This document shows positions 46,092-56,800 of a stretch of DNA of 64,000 nt, piece by piece (the stretch's first letter is position 1; every line of letters begins with the position of its first letter). Origin of the DNA: CBDFKQ01 sp965248855 (GTDB lineage Bacteria; Bacteroidota; Bacteroidia; Cytophagales; 172606-1). The notes under the pieces were generated by a model that ran no database searches, had not been told where the DNA came from, and worked only from the letters and a program-made list of their open reading frames with translations. The translations under genes and the position numbers were made by a program. The DNA is taken from the NCBI GenBank assembly GCA_965248855.1, contig CBDFKQ010000006.1, positions 14,853 to 78,852 of the forward strand, given 5' to 3'.

Positions 46092-47971
46092 ATGAAATCT
46101 ATTAATGTTGCATTAAGTTTAATTATCCTGTTTTCAACCTTCGCAGGTTGCAAACAGTTTAAAAAAAAAGTACTGTAAAGGAGGTTTTTGATGATGTGCT
46201 CGAGCACTATTACAAACCGGAAGATTCTTTAAAAAGAAAAGCAGTACTCTTTTTGTTTCGTAATGTAAATAATAAAAAAGGACTCTCTACACTTGTCAGC
46301 GACAAAATAAATCCGATATATAATCAAATATACAATTCGTATAAAAATAATAAATCCGACTCCGTTAAAACTGCGCCACTCGAAAGTTATGATCGTAACT
46401 TCACTTCGGATACTTTAAATATAAGCACCTCACTTTTAATAGAAAACATTGATTATGCTTTTAAAACCCGAAACTTCCCTTGGGCAAAAAAAACATCTTT
46501 TAAAGATTTCTGTGAATATGTACTTCCTTATAGAATAGCTGAAGAACCATTAAGCAACTGGCGTAAGTATTTTTATGAAGAAAATAAATCTTTAACAGAT
46601 TCTTTAATCAATTTAAAAATTGAAAACCCTGTTAAAGTTTGTAAAATTTTAAATGAAAAACTTTTTAAAAAGTACATTTTTAATATAAATGTTAACCTCC
46701 CTGTTACCGACTTAATACACCTATATAACAACCCTGTGGGCGTATGCAACCCTCGGTACATTTTATTCACAGCAATGGCCAGAAGTATAGGTTTGCCTGT
46801 TGCTATAGATTTTACTCCTCAATACAGCAGGTTTCCCGGTAGCCATCAATGGACTACTTTAATAAGTTCAACCGATAGTATCAGGTCATATCCTTTCGAC
46901 GGAGGAGAGAAATGGACTTATTTTCCATCACATGGTGTAAAAATGTATAGAAATACTTTTTTAAATGAACCTAAAATAAAATGCAATGCCGAATTATTGG
47001 ATGATCCTAATATTAAAGACGTTACAAAAGAATATCCTCAGGTAGTAAGAGACCTTGTTATACCTTCCGATGTAAAAATACCTGAGCAAAATATATATTT
47101 ATTTTCATTTGGGATAGGTCCGAACCCGGTTTTGTTAGATAAAGGGACTGTAAAGAATAATACAATAACATTTAAAGATATTTGCTTTTCAGAAAATTCT
47201 GTACTTATTATCGGATATTTAAAAGAAGGGAAAATAACTTCACTTAATTATTCATTTAGCATTCAAAACTGGGCTGATACAATAATTTACTATATACCTT
47301 CCAAAGAATTTAAGCAAAATATAAGATTGCACCGCAAATATCCCATTACTTTTGACGAAGCTCCATATCATAAACAATTAGAAGGGGCTAAAATACAAGG
47401 TTCAAACCAAATCAATTTTGAGGTTTTCGAGGATATTTATACAGTTAAAAAAGCCCCCGAATATTTCACTGAATATGAAATTAATTCTAAAAAGCTATTT
47501 AATTATTATCGTTTCCTGCCTGCTAAAGCTACTGAAATAAACCTTTCGGAATTGCACTTTTTAATAGGCAATAAGAGAGTAAGCACAAATTCTTTTTTTT
47601 CTTCCCGGGTGGATATTTCACATGAAATTGCAAAGGTAAATGATAATGATATCAGAACAAATTTTATTGCAAAAACCGGAACATGGATTGGTATTGATGT
47701 AAGTAAAGCACATTTAAAAAATATCGGGAGTATAGAAATCATGCCAAGAAATAATTTTAACGTAATTGAAAAAAACCATGATTATGAACTTTTTTACTTC
47801 GATAAAGATTGGAAAAGCCTCGGAAAAAAAGTGGCCGGCAATATATTTCTTGATTATGAAAATACACCCGGTAATTGCCTGTTTTTATTAAGAGACCTCA
47901 CCGGTGGAAAGCAGGAAAGAATATTTACTTATGAAAAGCGGGAAGGAAAATTTACTCAAACATTTTGGTAA
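46092..47971 (+). pseudogene. Transglutaminase-like lipoprotein, interrupted by a poly-A frameshift
   Basis: An ATG at 46092 starts a lipoprotein signal (lipobox FAGC, Cys about 20) that stops after 28 codons. The remaining 591 codons run from 46196 in the next frame. Adding one A to the nine-A run at 46161-46169 joins them as KKKSTVKEVFDDVLEHYYK, a smooth continuation. The body has a transglutaminase-core: VGVCNPRYILFTAMARSIGLP (Cys), FPGSHQWTTL (His) and SYPFDGGEK (Asp). It would be a cell-surface or periplasmic thiol enzyme. It may be a mutation, a sequencing error, or slippage-dependent expression. The 3' end overlaps the next gene. Confidence 0.75.
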
Positions 47972-49730
47972 TATAATTATTGCTTTATTTGTCTTTGGAA
48001 GTGTAGTTATTATCAGAAATGATATTTATGATGGCTTAATCATTGGCAAATACTATTATTTTGTTGAAATAGTATTGTTAATTATCTTAAATATTTGTGT
48101 TTACGCAATATTTAAAAAATACAGCATTAATAGCATAGTTATAGATATATCAGACATATTTATAATTCTCTTTCTTAACTATAGTATAATTCATTCTGTT
48201 ATTTCACAAACAACAATTGAAATAAGACTTTGCTCACAGTTTATTATTATAGCCTGTTATTTAGCGGCAAAGCAATATTATTTAAAAGATAACAATAAGA
48301 TTAATCTTAATTATGTACTTATAGTTTTTATGGGCTTCGGCTTATATGAGGCCGTTAATGGAATTTATTTTTCTATCCGGAATAGTCATAATTTTAATTA
48401 TCTAAACCTTCGAGGAAGTTTTCATAATTCCGGCATTTATTCCATTTACTTAAGCACTCATTTGGTTTTGGCGGTTGCTATTTTTTTACAAATTCAATTA
48501 AAAGAGAAAAATGCCGGCATACTAATAATCCTTTCTTGTTTAGTTATAATCTCAGTCGGGATTGTTTTGTTTTTAAGTTTTTCCAGAACTGCCTGGGTAG
48601 CTTCATTAGTAGGCATAATGTATATTTTTATACAACATTACAAACTCGCAGATAAGATTAAGAACCGCATAAAAACACCTTTTCAAATAGTTTTTATTAT
48701 TGCTTTTTTTTTATTGGCCGGTTACATCACAGCTCTTCAATTATATCGTTCCAAACAGAATTCTGCTAATGGCAGGTTGCTTATTTGGAAAATAGGAATA
48801 AGAATGTTTGGAGAAAAACCTGTTATAGGAAATGGTTTTAACAGTTTTTCTCAAACTATTTATAAATATCAAGGAGAATATTTTAGTTTACCACGCAGTG
48901 AAAAAGAAATTTTTGTAGCCGGTAAAGTAAGGTATGCTTTTAATGATTACCTGCAATTAACAATCGAATATGGCATAACAGGTTTATTACTGTTTGGAGG
49001 GTTTGTTTTCTTTATTTTTTATAAAAATAAAAGTTTATACGGGGGTGTTTTAATTTCGGTTCTCTTAGTAAGCATAAGTTCCTATCCGCTGCAAGGATTG
49101 CCTACAATGCTAAACTTTTATTTTATTTTAATGCTGTGCAGCCTTGAAAGTGAAAATAAAAAAATCATTTTATTTAACTCGAACCGGAATTATTTATTTT
49201 GGGCGGGGATGTTTATTCTTTCCGGTTTACTGTTTATTTTTATTTACAAAAAAGATAAAATTGAAAAAAAAATTTTTTTGGCAGAACAATTATATAATTC
49301 GGGAAATTATTCTGCTGCAATTATAAGTTTTAATAATCTGTATGAGCATTTACAAAAAGATGATCCCAATTTAATGGTTTATGCCAAGGCCTTGGCAATG
49401 AACGGCGAACACATTAAGGCAATTGAAGAATATAAATCAATTATGCGATATATTTCAGACCCTGCATTATATAATAACTTAGGCATCAGTTACAAGGCTA
49501 TAGGCGATTTTAAAAATGCTGAAAAAATGTTTACTATGTCGATTAAAATGATTCCCAATTTAATTTATCCCAAATATCTTTTAGCTAAATTATATATTGA
49601 GAATAAAGAATATAAAAAAGCGAACGCAATAGCATACGAAATTACAAACAACCCTGTAAAGATTTATTCTGAGGCAAGTAATGATATAAAAAGTGAAATG
49701 AAGGAATACCTTCAACAAGATAATAAATAA
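47931..49730 (+). CDS. O-antigen ligase/polymerase-like membrane protein with TPR tail
   Basis: About 599 residues from ATG 47931 (a GTG at 47904 is also possible). About eleven hydrophobic segments fill residues 12-440. The Wzy_C/WaaL-like region is marked by FSRTAWVASLVG and the periplasmic loop NGRLLIWKIGIRMFGEKPVIGNG (quoted by parts). The C-terminal 150 residues are TPR repeats (AEQLYNSGNYSAAIISFNNL, PALYNNLGISYKAIGDFKNA). Such fusions polymerise or ligate surface glycans. It overlaps the transglutaminase-like gene by 41 bases, so they belong to one transcript. Confidence 0.85.
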   Translation: MKSGKENLLKHFGNIIIALFVFGSVVIIRNDIYDGLIIGKYYYFVEIVLLIILNICVYAIFKKYSINSIVIDISDIFIILFLNYSIIHSVISQTTIEIRLCSQFIIIACYLAAKQYYLKDNNKINLNYVLIVFMGFGLYEAVNGIYFSIRNSHNFNYLNLRGSFHNSGIYSIYLSTHLVLAVAIFLQIQLKEKNAGILIILSCLVIISVGIVLFLSFSRTAWVASLVGIMYIFIQHYKLADKIKNRIKTPFQIVFIIAFFLLAGYITALQLYRSKQNSANGRLLIWKIGIRMFGEKPVIGNGFNSFSQTIYKYQGEYFSLPRSEKEIFVAGKVRYAFNDYLQLTIEYGITGLLLFGGFVFFIFYKNKSLYGGVLISVLLVSISSYPLQGLPTMLNFYFILMLCSLESENKKIILFNSNRNYLFWAGMFILSGLLFIFIYKKDKIEKKIFLAEQLYNSGNYSAAIISFNNLYEHLQKDDPNLMVYAKALAMNGEHIKAIEEYKSIMRYISDPALYNNLGISYKAIGDFKNAEKMFTMSIKMIPNLIYPKYLLAKLYIENKEYKKANAIAYEITNNPVKIYSEASNDIKSEMKEYLQQDNK

Positions 49731-50119
49731 TAGGTGTAGCACTTAACTCTTAAACGCCTCAATAACTGTTCTATCATTTACATTTTACAATCTTTAATCA
49801 AACGTTTTAAAAAGCATTTGCGGTTTAAATTTATTTTATGAATAATAATAACACAGTTTGAACTTTCCATGAGAAATATAAAAATTAATACAATCTTGAT
49901 ATATTACCGGCTCTCAAAGCCAAAGGCGGGCAAAACCAATGTTTTATTTTAATCTATACTGTTTTCTAAATAAGTTATATTTACCTTTAATATTCTGCAA
50001 AGTTTTTAATATATTTTATTTTATAAAAAACTTAATTTGAGCGAACATAAAACCATTTTTTTTGTTATAAATTTGTACAGTTATTAATATTAATTCTAAA
50101 TAGCAAGTAATCGGCATAT
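49731..50119 (+). promoter_or_regulatory. Non-coding gap with the sufB promoter
   Basis: No gene is seen in these 389 bases. A -7 box TAAATTTG at 50068-50075 lies 45 bases before sufB; the nearest TTTG (50036-50039) is 28 bases away, longer than usual. The rest is AT-rich except a short GC patch near 49910-49930. Confidence 0.4.
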
Positions 50120-51565
50120 ATGAGTAAAGAATCGCAAATATTAGAAGATATCACAACATCGGAATATAAGTACGGTTTTGAAACTGATATTGAATCAGAT
50201 TCTGCTCCTAAAGGTTTAAGTGAAGATATTGTAAGATTTATTTCAAAAAGAAAAAACGAGCCTGAGTGGATGTTGGAATGGAGATTGAAAGCTTATAGGA
50301 AATGGTTAACCATGTCTTCTCCGGAATGGGCAAATGTAAGTTATCCAAAAATAGATTTTCAAGATATGATTTATTATTCTGCCCCGGTGCAAAAAATAAA
50401 TCCAAAAAGTCTTGATGAAATTGATCCTGAATTGAGAGCAACATTTGAAAAGTTGGGAATATCTCTTGATGAACAAAAAAGAATAACGGGTGTCGCGGTA
50501 GATGCTGTAATTGATAGTATTTCTATTACTACCACTTATAAGAAGAAACTCGGAGAAATGGGAATTATTTTCTGTTCGATGAGCGAAGCGATAGAGAACC
50601 ATCCTGAATTGATAAAAAAATATATTGGATCGGTTGTACCGGTGGCAGATAATTATTTTTCGGCATTAAACTCAGCAGTTTTTTCTGACGGATCATTTGT
50701 TTTTATTCCTAAAGGTGTTCGTTGCCCAATGGAATTATCAACCTATTTCCGAATTAATGCAAAAGAAACAGGTCAATTTGAAAGAACATTAATAGTTGCC
50801 GAAGAAGGCAGTTATGTAAGCTATTTGGAAGGTTGCACAGCTCCAATGCGGGATGAGAATCAATTACATGCCGCAGTAGTTGAACTTGTTGCCTTTGAAA
50901 ATGCAGAAATAAAATACTCGACAGTTCAAAATTGGTATCCCGGAGATAAAGAAGGCAAAGGCGGAATTTATAATTTTGTGACTAAACGTGGAATATGTGC
51001 CGGCGATCATTCAAAAATCTCGTGGACACAAGTCGAAACCGGATCAGCCATTACCTGGAAATACCCGTCAGTAATTTTAAAAGGAAATTATTCAATTGGT
51101 GAATTTTATTCGGTCGCAGTAACCAATAATTACCAACAAGCGGATACAGGCACGAAAATGATCCATATCGGCAAAAATACTAAAAGCAGGATTGTTTCCA
51201 AAGGTATATCGGCGGGGAAATCTCAAAATTCATATAGAGGTTTAGTAGAAATTCATCCCAGAGCAGAAAATTCAAGAAATTTTTCTCAATGCGATAGTTT
51301 ATTAATGGGTGATAAATGTGGAGCACATACATTTCCTTATATTGAAGTTAAAAATTCAACCGCACAAGTTGAACATGAAGCAACTACTTCAAAAATTGGT
51401 GAAGATCAATTATTTTATTGTAATCAAAGAGGAATAAAAACTGAAGCTGCTGTTGCACTTATTGTAAATGGTTATGCAAAAGAGGTTTTAAATCAATTAC
51501 CTATGGAGTTTGCAGTTGAAGCTCAAAAGTTATTAGCTATTAGTCTTGAAGGGAGTGTAGGATAA
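50120..51565 (+). CDS. sufB: Fe-S cluster assembly scaffold protein SufB
   Basis: 481 residues, normal length. The N-terminal domain (KYGFETDIESDSAPKGL, EWMLEWRLKAYRKW) and the beta-helix core with FVFIPKGVRCPMELSTYFRIN, SYLEGCTAP, RGICAGDHSKISWTQVETG and SQCDSLLMGDKCGAHTFPY are all typical (quoted in pieces). The conserved Cys for cluster/sulfur transfer is present. SufB forms a complex with SufC and SufD; those genes are not next to it here, since a terminator follows at once and the next gene is on the other strand. Confidence 0.97.
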   Translation: MSKESQILEDITTSEYKYGFETDIESDSAPKGLSEDIVRFISKRKNEPEWMLEWRLKAYRKWLTMSSPEWANVSYPKIDFQDMIYYSAPVQKINPKSLDEIDPELRATFEKLGISLDEQKRITGVAVDAVIDSISITTTYKKKLGEMGIIFCSMSEAIENHPELIKKYIGSVVPVADNYFSALNSAVFSDGSFVFIPKGVRCPMELSTYFRINAKETGQFERTLIVAEEGSYVSYLEGCTAPMRDENQLHAAVVELVAFENAEIKYSTVQNWYPGDKEGKGGIYNFVTKRGICAGDHSKISWTQVETGSAITWKYPSVILKGNYSIGEFYSVAVTNNYQQADTGTKMIHIGKNTKSRIVSKGISAGKSQNSYRGLVEIHPRAENSRNFSQCDSLLMGDKCGAHTFPYIEVKNSTAQVEHEATTSKIGEDQLFYCNQRGIKTEAAVALIVNGYAKEVLNQLPMEFAVEAQKLLAISLEGSVG

Positions 51566-51580
51566 AGAAAATATTAAAAA

Positions 51581-51627
51581 CAAAAAAGGCTGAAAACCAG
51601 AAAAAATCTGATTTTCAGCCTTTTTTG
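51581..51627 (+). terminator. Terminator of sufB
   Basis: 20-base arms with a single mismatch (51581-51600/51608-51627), core GGCTGAAAA, ending in TTTTTTG. Confidence 0.88.
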
Positions 51628-51692
51628 TTTTATACTCTATAACTTTATGCAATAAAATATTAATGGAATTCTAAAAGGGATAAAACAAAAAA

Positions 51693-51785
51693 GGCAAACC
51701 AAATATCGCACCGCTCAACTTGCCGTACCGTTGCTCAATTTCTTGCCTGGCGGGGTTAGGAAGGAGCTGGTCGTACCGGCTTGCC
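51693..51785 (-). ncRNA. ffs: Small bacterial signal recognition particle RNA (4.5S type)
   Basis: On the minus strand the 93-base GC-rich segment has closing arms GGCAAGCC and GGTTTGCC (8 pairs). It also has the SRP domain IV: CCGCCAGG, CAA, tetraloop GAAA, TTG, AGCAACGG (51728-51753). The CAGG/AGCA internal loop is the Ffh-binding site. The tetraloop is GAAA instead of the more usual GGAA but still GNRA. A perfect promoter lies upstream and a T-run (51687-51692) follows the 3' end. Confidence 0.88.
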
Positions 51786-51789
51786 GACG

Positions 51790-51818
51790 CAAATGTATTA
51801 AAAAATTGTTAAATCAAA
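51790..51818 (-). promoter_or_regulatory. Promoter of the SRP RNA
   Basis: On the minus strand TTTG (51815-51818), 17 bases, TACATTTG (51790-51797): a full match to the phylum consensus, 5 bases before the RNA. Confidence 0.8.
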
Positions 51819-51887
51819 TATTGTTTTTTTAATGTTTTACTGATAACAGATTAATATAACTGACTGTCAGTTTTTTAAACTAAAAAA

Positions 51888-52664
51888 TTATTTTACTATA
51901 AATAATTCATCAGATAATGATTTATTAACTTCAAGTTTTTGAACTTGAAGACTAAAGTTTTGCCCCATCAAACCTGCTGTCGTAGTATATGGAAATTTAA
52001 CTCCATTCACTTCCTTATAATTGCTGTAATCAAAAACCTGAGTGTTAGCACCTTGTGGTGCATTGGCAACAATAATTGACTTTCTGACTTTTAAGCCCGT
52101 TTGAACATCATAATAATCAGATATACGAACAGTACTATCAGAAAGGGTTAAATTAATTTTATAAACATCTCTTTCATTTAATTTTTCTACTCCCTGTAAA
52201 GAATATTTAATCTTATCTTCTTTATATCTTAGTTCATAAAATAAATTATACTGTAATTTAACTGCTTCAAGAGGTCCCCCTGTTAATTCTTGCTTTTGAC
52301 CCATTAAGATTATTGTCCCTTTTTTACCATCAAAGTTATTAATCATTTCGCCCATTCCGGGAATGGTTGTTGATGATTTAAAAAGGTCAGGTAATTTAAA
52401 TAATTGTAAAACTTCTATTTGCTGGCCTTGAATAGATGCGGTAGAAGTAATCGTTACATCTTTTATTTTTTTAATATTATCTCTGCCTCCAATTGCTTTA
52501 AAATAATTTTCAAATATTTTTTCCGGAGTGATGTCGATGGGACAATGTTTTTGCGAGTTACCAATCGGATCAGACTTTATAAATGATATGGGATAAATTA
52601 TATGTGCTTCTAAAGAAGAAAGAACCAGCAAAAAAGAAATAAAAATTAAAATTTTGTGTTTCAT
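51888..52664 (-). CDS. Exported LolA-like/outer membrane lipoprotein-sorting-like protein
   Basis: 258 residues. Signal peptide 1-20 (ending LEAH). The sequence has the pattern of LolA/LolB-like beta-barrels that bind acyl chains: IKKIKDVTITSTASIQGQ, NNFDGKKGTIILMGQ, VYKINLTLSDSTVRISDYYD and EVNGVKFPYTT. Similar domains occur as single proteins or fused to M16 peptidases in Bacteroidota. No lipobox. The substrate is not known; the annotation is by general resemblance. Confidence 0.7.
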   Translation of the reverse strand: MKHKILIFISFLLVLSSLEAHIIYPISFIKSDPIGNSQKHCPIDITPEKIFENYFKAIGGRDNIKKIKDVTITSTASIQGQQIEVLQLFKLPDLFKSSTTIPGMGEMINNFDGKKGTIILMGQKQELTGGPLEAVKLQYNLFYELRYKEDKIKYSLQGVEKLNERDVYKINLTLSDSTVRISDYYDVQTGLKVRKSIIVANAPQGANTQVFDYSNYKEVNGVKFPYTTTAGLMGQNFSLQVQKLEVNKSLSDELFIVK

Positions 52665-52848
52665 AAAAATAAAAAATGTATTAAAAAAAATTTAGATATA
52701 TCACAAATTAATAAAATGTTACAGTCTTTTCCTAAATTACCGATTAAACAGCTTTTATATACCAAGATATTACTATTAAATTATATATTTTTTTAAATTA
52801 TTCGTTCTATTAAATTGAGCCGGGGAAAAATGGTGAGCTTTGAGAAAG

Positions 52849-53742
52849 TTAATATAGTTCATCAAGCGACATCTGAAGGTATCTGTTTACGGAAAAATAA
52901 GCGCTCGTGAGGCCAATTATTGCACCTGCAATGCATAACATAATAAGTAACATTAAAACGGATACGGGGTTTTGCAAAAGTTCGAGTTTTTCAACCTGCA
53001 TATTTGCATACTGAACCAATATCAGTAAAATCCCCGAAGCTATTAAGCCACTTAAAAAACCGTGAATCGCTGCTCTCAGCAAAAAAGGTTTACGAATAAA
53101 AGATGACTTTGCTCCTACCAATTGCATGCTTCGAATTAAAAATCGCTGGGAAAACATGGCTAACTTTATGGTGTTATTGATTAAAACGGCAATTGTAATT
53201 AGTAATAAAACCGAAAAAGCAATCAATACAAAAGAAATTCTTTGTATATTTTTTTGTATATCCTGTATTAAATTTTCCTGATATACCACTTCAAATACAC
53301 CGGGTAATTTTTGTAGGTCTTCTTTAATTAATTTTAATTTTGAATCAATATAATATTCTGATTTTAAATTAATTACAAACATATCCCTTAAAGGATTATC
53401 ACCTAAAAAGGTTACAAAATCATGTCCGGCTTCAGCCATAAACTTCTGAGCAGAAATTTCTTTGCTTAAAAATTTTATCCCCGCAGTATCGTTTTTTATT
53501 TGTATATAATTTTTATTTTTTAAAACGCTATCCAATTGATGAATCGTTTGTTGGTCAACCCTATCTAAATAAACATAAATTTCTAAATTCTCTTGAATGT
53601 TTTTAGATAACCTGCTTGCCTGTAATAATAATAAACCACATAATCCGATCACAAATAAAGCAAGAGTAATACTAAAAATAACAGTTACAAAAGGATAACT
53701 GCCAACTCTTTTTTTATTTTTTATTTTATATTTCTTAATCAT
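52849..53742 (-). CDS. ftsX: Cell division permease-like protein FtsX
   Basis: 297 residues. A basic N-terminus (MIKKYKIKNKKRVGSYP) is followed by transmembrane segment 1 (about 20-44) and a periplasmic domain (45-170) with VYLDRVDQQTI and VVYQENLIQDI. Three C-terminal membrane segments follow, with LIRSMQLVGAKSSFIRKPFLLRAAIHGF, the FtsX signature between them (quoted by region, about 200-225). FtsX works with the ATPase FtsE at the septum to activate peptidoglycan hydrolases; ftsE is not in this window. Confidence 0.94.
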   Translation of the reverse strand: MIKKYKIKNKKRVGSYPFVTVIFSITLALFVIGLCGLLLLQASRLSKNIQENLEIYVYLDRVDQQTIHQLDSVLKNKNYIQIKNDTAGIKFLSKEISAQKFMAEAGHDFVTFLGDNPLRDMFVINLKSEYYIDSKLKLIKEDLQKLPGVFEVVYQENLIQDIQKNIQRISFVLIAFSVLLLITIAVLINNTIKLAMFSQRFLIRSMQLVGAKSSFIRKPFLLRAAIHGFLSGLIASGILLILVQYANMQVEKLELLQNPVSVLMLLIMLCIAGAIIGLTSAYFSVNRYLQMSLDELY

Positions 53743-53894
53743 AAGTTACCTTCTCGTCGCCAAAAATATAAACAAATAAGTGTTTTAAAAACTACTTGTT
53801 TCAAATCAAACAAATCAATCTGCTTAAAATAAATAAATTTATGTTTGAAAAATAGCTTATATTTTATTTCAAAGGGCGAATTAAATATTAGATC

Positions 53895-56800
53895 ATGAAA
53901 GGAACATTATTTTTTTTATTTTTTATATTTCCAATAATAATTTTTGCACAAAAAAAGGCCTTTTTATTAGACCCTGCTCTAAAATCCGGCGATTATAAAC
54001 CCTATACATTAGTTGTAAAATTTAAAGCAAATCCAACAGGAGGTAAAACCTTTAATGATAATGCATCAATAAAAAAGGTTAAAGGGAAGTTAAGGCAAGT
54101 TTTTCCTAAATCAAATTCAACGAAGCAGGTAAATAATAATATAAATAGTAATAAAAAGAAAGATTACAAAAGTTTTTCTTTAATACATTACATAGATTTT
54201 GACCCAAAAATTTCAATAAAACAAGCCATTTCAACATTAATCTCTGATCCTAATATTGAATATGCAGAACCTGTATTTACTAATTATCAACCTTTTTCAA
54301 CACCTAACGATCCATTATTATCAAGTGAATATCAGTTAAATAATGTAAAAGCTTATAATGCATGGGATATTCAAAAAGGCGACCCAAGCATGATTATTGG
54401 AATTGTCGATTATGGATTTGATATTACACATCCTGATTTGGTTGCTAATATGGTTCCGGGTTATAATGTTGCTGATAATAACACTTCATTGGGAGGAACC
54501 GGCAGCGGACATGGTACATTTGCTGCCGGTTGTGCCTCTGCAACTCCTAATAATAATATTGGTATAGCAGGTACAGGATATAATTGTAAATTCATGCCAA
54601 TACGGGGTAGTTCTGATATTTATCCCGGTGCTTTTGAAGGTTTTACAGGCTTGCAATATGCTGTAGATAATGGATGCAAAGTAGTAAATTTATCATGGGG
54701 TAGAATGTGTGGAGGATATTCGCAGGCTGAACAAGATATGATAGATTATGCTGCTATTGCAAATGATGCAGTAGTTGTAGTTGCAGCCGGCAATACCACA
54801 ACCGATGCATACTGGTATCCTGCAGCTTATAGCCATGTTATTTCAGTGGGATATACCGATATAACCGATAAAATAGGTATTGTTGGTGGTTTTCAAAATT
54901 TCGGATGCGGGAATTTTTTAAGAGGCAGTTCTTATAACGACAAGGTTAGTATAATGGCACCGGGTTATGGAGTATATTCAACTACACCGGGAAATAGTTA
55001 TACTACAAATACAGGCTCGTCGTTTGCCGCACCAATTGTTTCTGGAGCAGCAGCTTTATTAAGAGTTCAATACCCTTTATTAAATTCTCAACAAATTATT
55101 GAAAGATTAATTTCAACTGCTGATAATATTGATAATGTTGTAGGCAATGCCCCATATAAAGGCAAGATTGGTGCAGGCAGATTAAATATGTTTAGAGCCT
55201 TAACGGATAGTTTAAAATCTATCACAATGATAAGTAGAAATATAACAGGTTTAAAAAACCAACCGTACCTGTTAAATAATTTTACAAGTAACATGGTTAT
55301 TACTACAGTAAATTCACTTAATGCACTTCCTAACATACAAGTGAAATTAAGTAGCAATTCACCATATATTATTATGAAAGATAGTATAGCAGTTTTAGGA
55401 AATTTAAAATCAAAGGATACTGTAAAAACTACTTCTCATCCTTTTCAAATATATTTAAAACCGGGCACTCCATCAAATAGTGAAATCATATTCCAACTTA
55501 CATTTTATAACGGGACATATAGTTATACTCAAAATTTTATTGAAATAGCTAATCCTGATTATCTTGATGTAAATATTCATAATAATTTAACAACTGTTAC
55601 CTCCAAAGGTCGCTTTGGTTATAATGATGATTTCTACAGATATGGTAAAGGTTATAACTACAATCCTTTTAATATAAATCTATTATCGGAAGGTGGATTA
55701 ATAATTGGTAGTAGTAGTACAAAAATTTCTGACGCTACACGTTCTTCACCGGGACTTAGAAACCAATCTTTTTCTGTTATAGCACCATTAGCTTTTGATA
55801 ATGATACAAGAGTGGATTTTTCTGCCGCAGGTATTTTTACAGATACGGTTTCTAATCCCAATAAAAATGGAATTATAGTTAATCAACATGTGTATGCTTG
55901 GAAAGATAGCTTGGCCGATAAATTTGTTATTCACCAATATGACATCAAAAATGTAAGTGGAAGTGATATAAATCATTTGTATGCAGGTATTTTTGCAGAT
56001 TGGGATATGATTGAAGCTGCGAACAATTATGTAATATGGGACAGCTTAAGAAATATGGGAGTTATGTTTAATGATAATTATAACACTCCATTTTCAGCTA
56101 TCTGCTTACTTACACCACAAGCACCACAATTTTATGCTTTAGATGATCAATATGCAGGTGTTAATCCTTACGATGGATTTACTTTAACAGAAAAGTTTAC
56201 AAGCATCTCAAGTGGTATATTTAGAAAATCATCGTACGGGGCAAATGATGCATCTTATTCTATAGCAGGGCGAATGGATTCCTTAAAAAATAACACATCT
56301 CAAACAATTGCTTATGCCTTTGTTACCGGTAAAAATGCAATTGAATTACTAGCACAAATTCAATTGGCAAAAACGCGTTTTTGTCGATTAAATAAACCTT
56401 TAGCCGGCTTTAATATGAAGGGAAAGTTTTATAACGATACTCTTATTACATCTATTGATACTGTTGCTCAATTTACAGATAAATCAGTCGGAGCAATAAG
56501 TTGGAATTGGGACTTTGGCGGGGGGAAGAAAAGCAACCTTCAAAATCCAACCCAAAGCTTTAATAAAATAGGTACATATAAAATAAAACTTTATGTTCAA
56601 AATGCAACCGGATGTCAGGATAGCGTTATTAAGTTTTTAAATGTACTCTCTTGCCAGTTAAAAAAGCCAATAGTTAATTTTGCAATGAAAGGAAAATACC
56701 TTAATGATACACTCATCTCCGGTATAGATACAGTTTTACAATTTACCGACAAATCAATTGGGGCAGTAAGTTGGAATTGGGATTTTGGTGGAGGAAAGAA

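Noticed and set aside
51721..51785. Plus-strand GGTTAGGAAGGAGC, resembling the GGAAGGA of SRP RNA
   Set aside because: The plus strand lacks the paired CAGG/AGCA loop; the minus strand has the full domain IV, promoter and terminator, so the RNA is assigned there.
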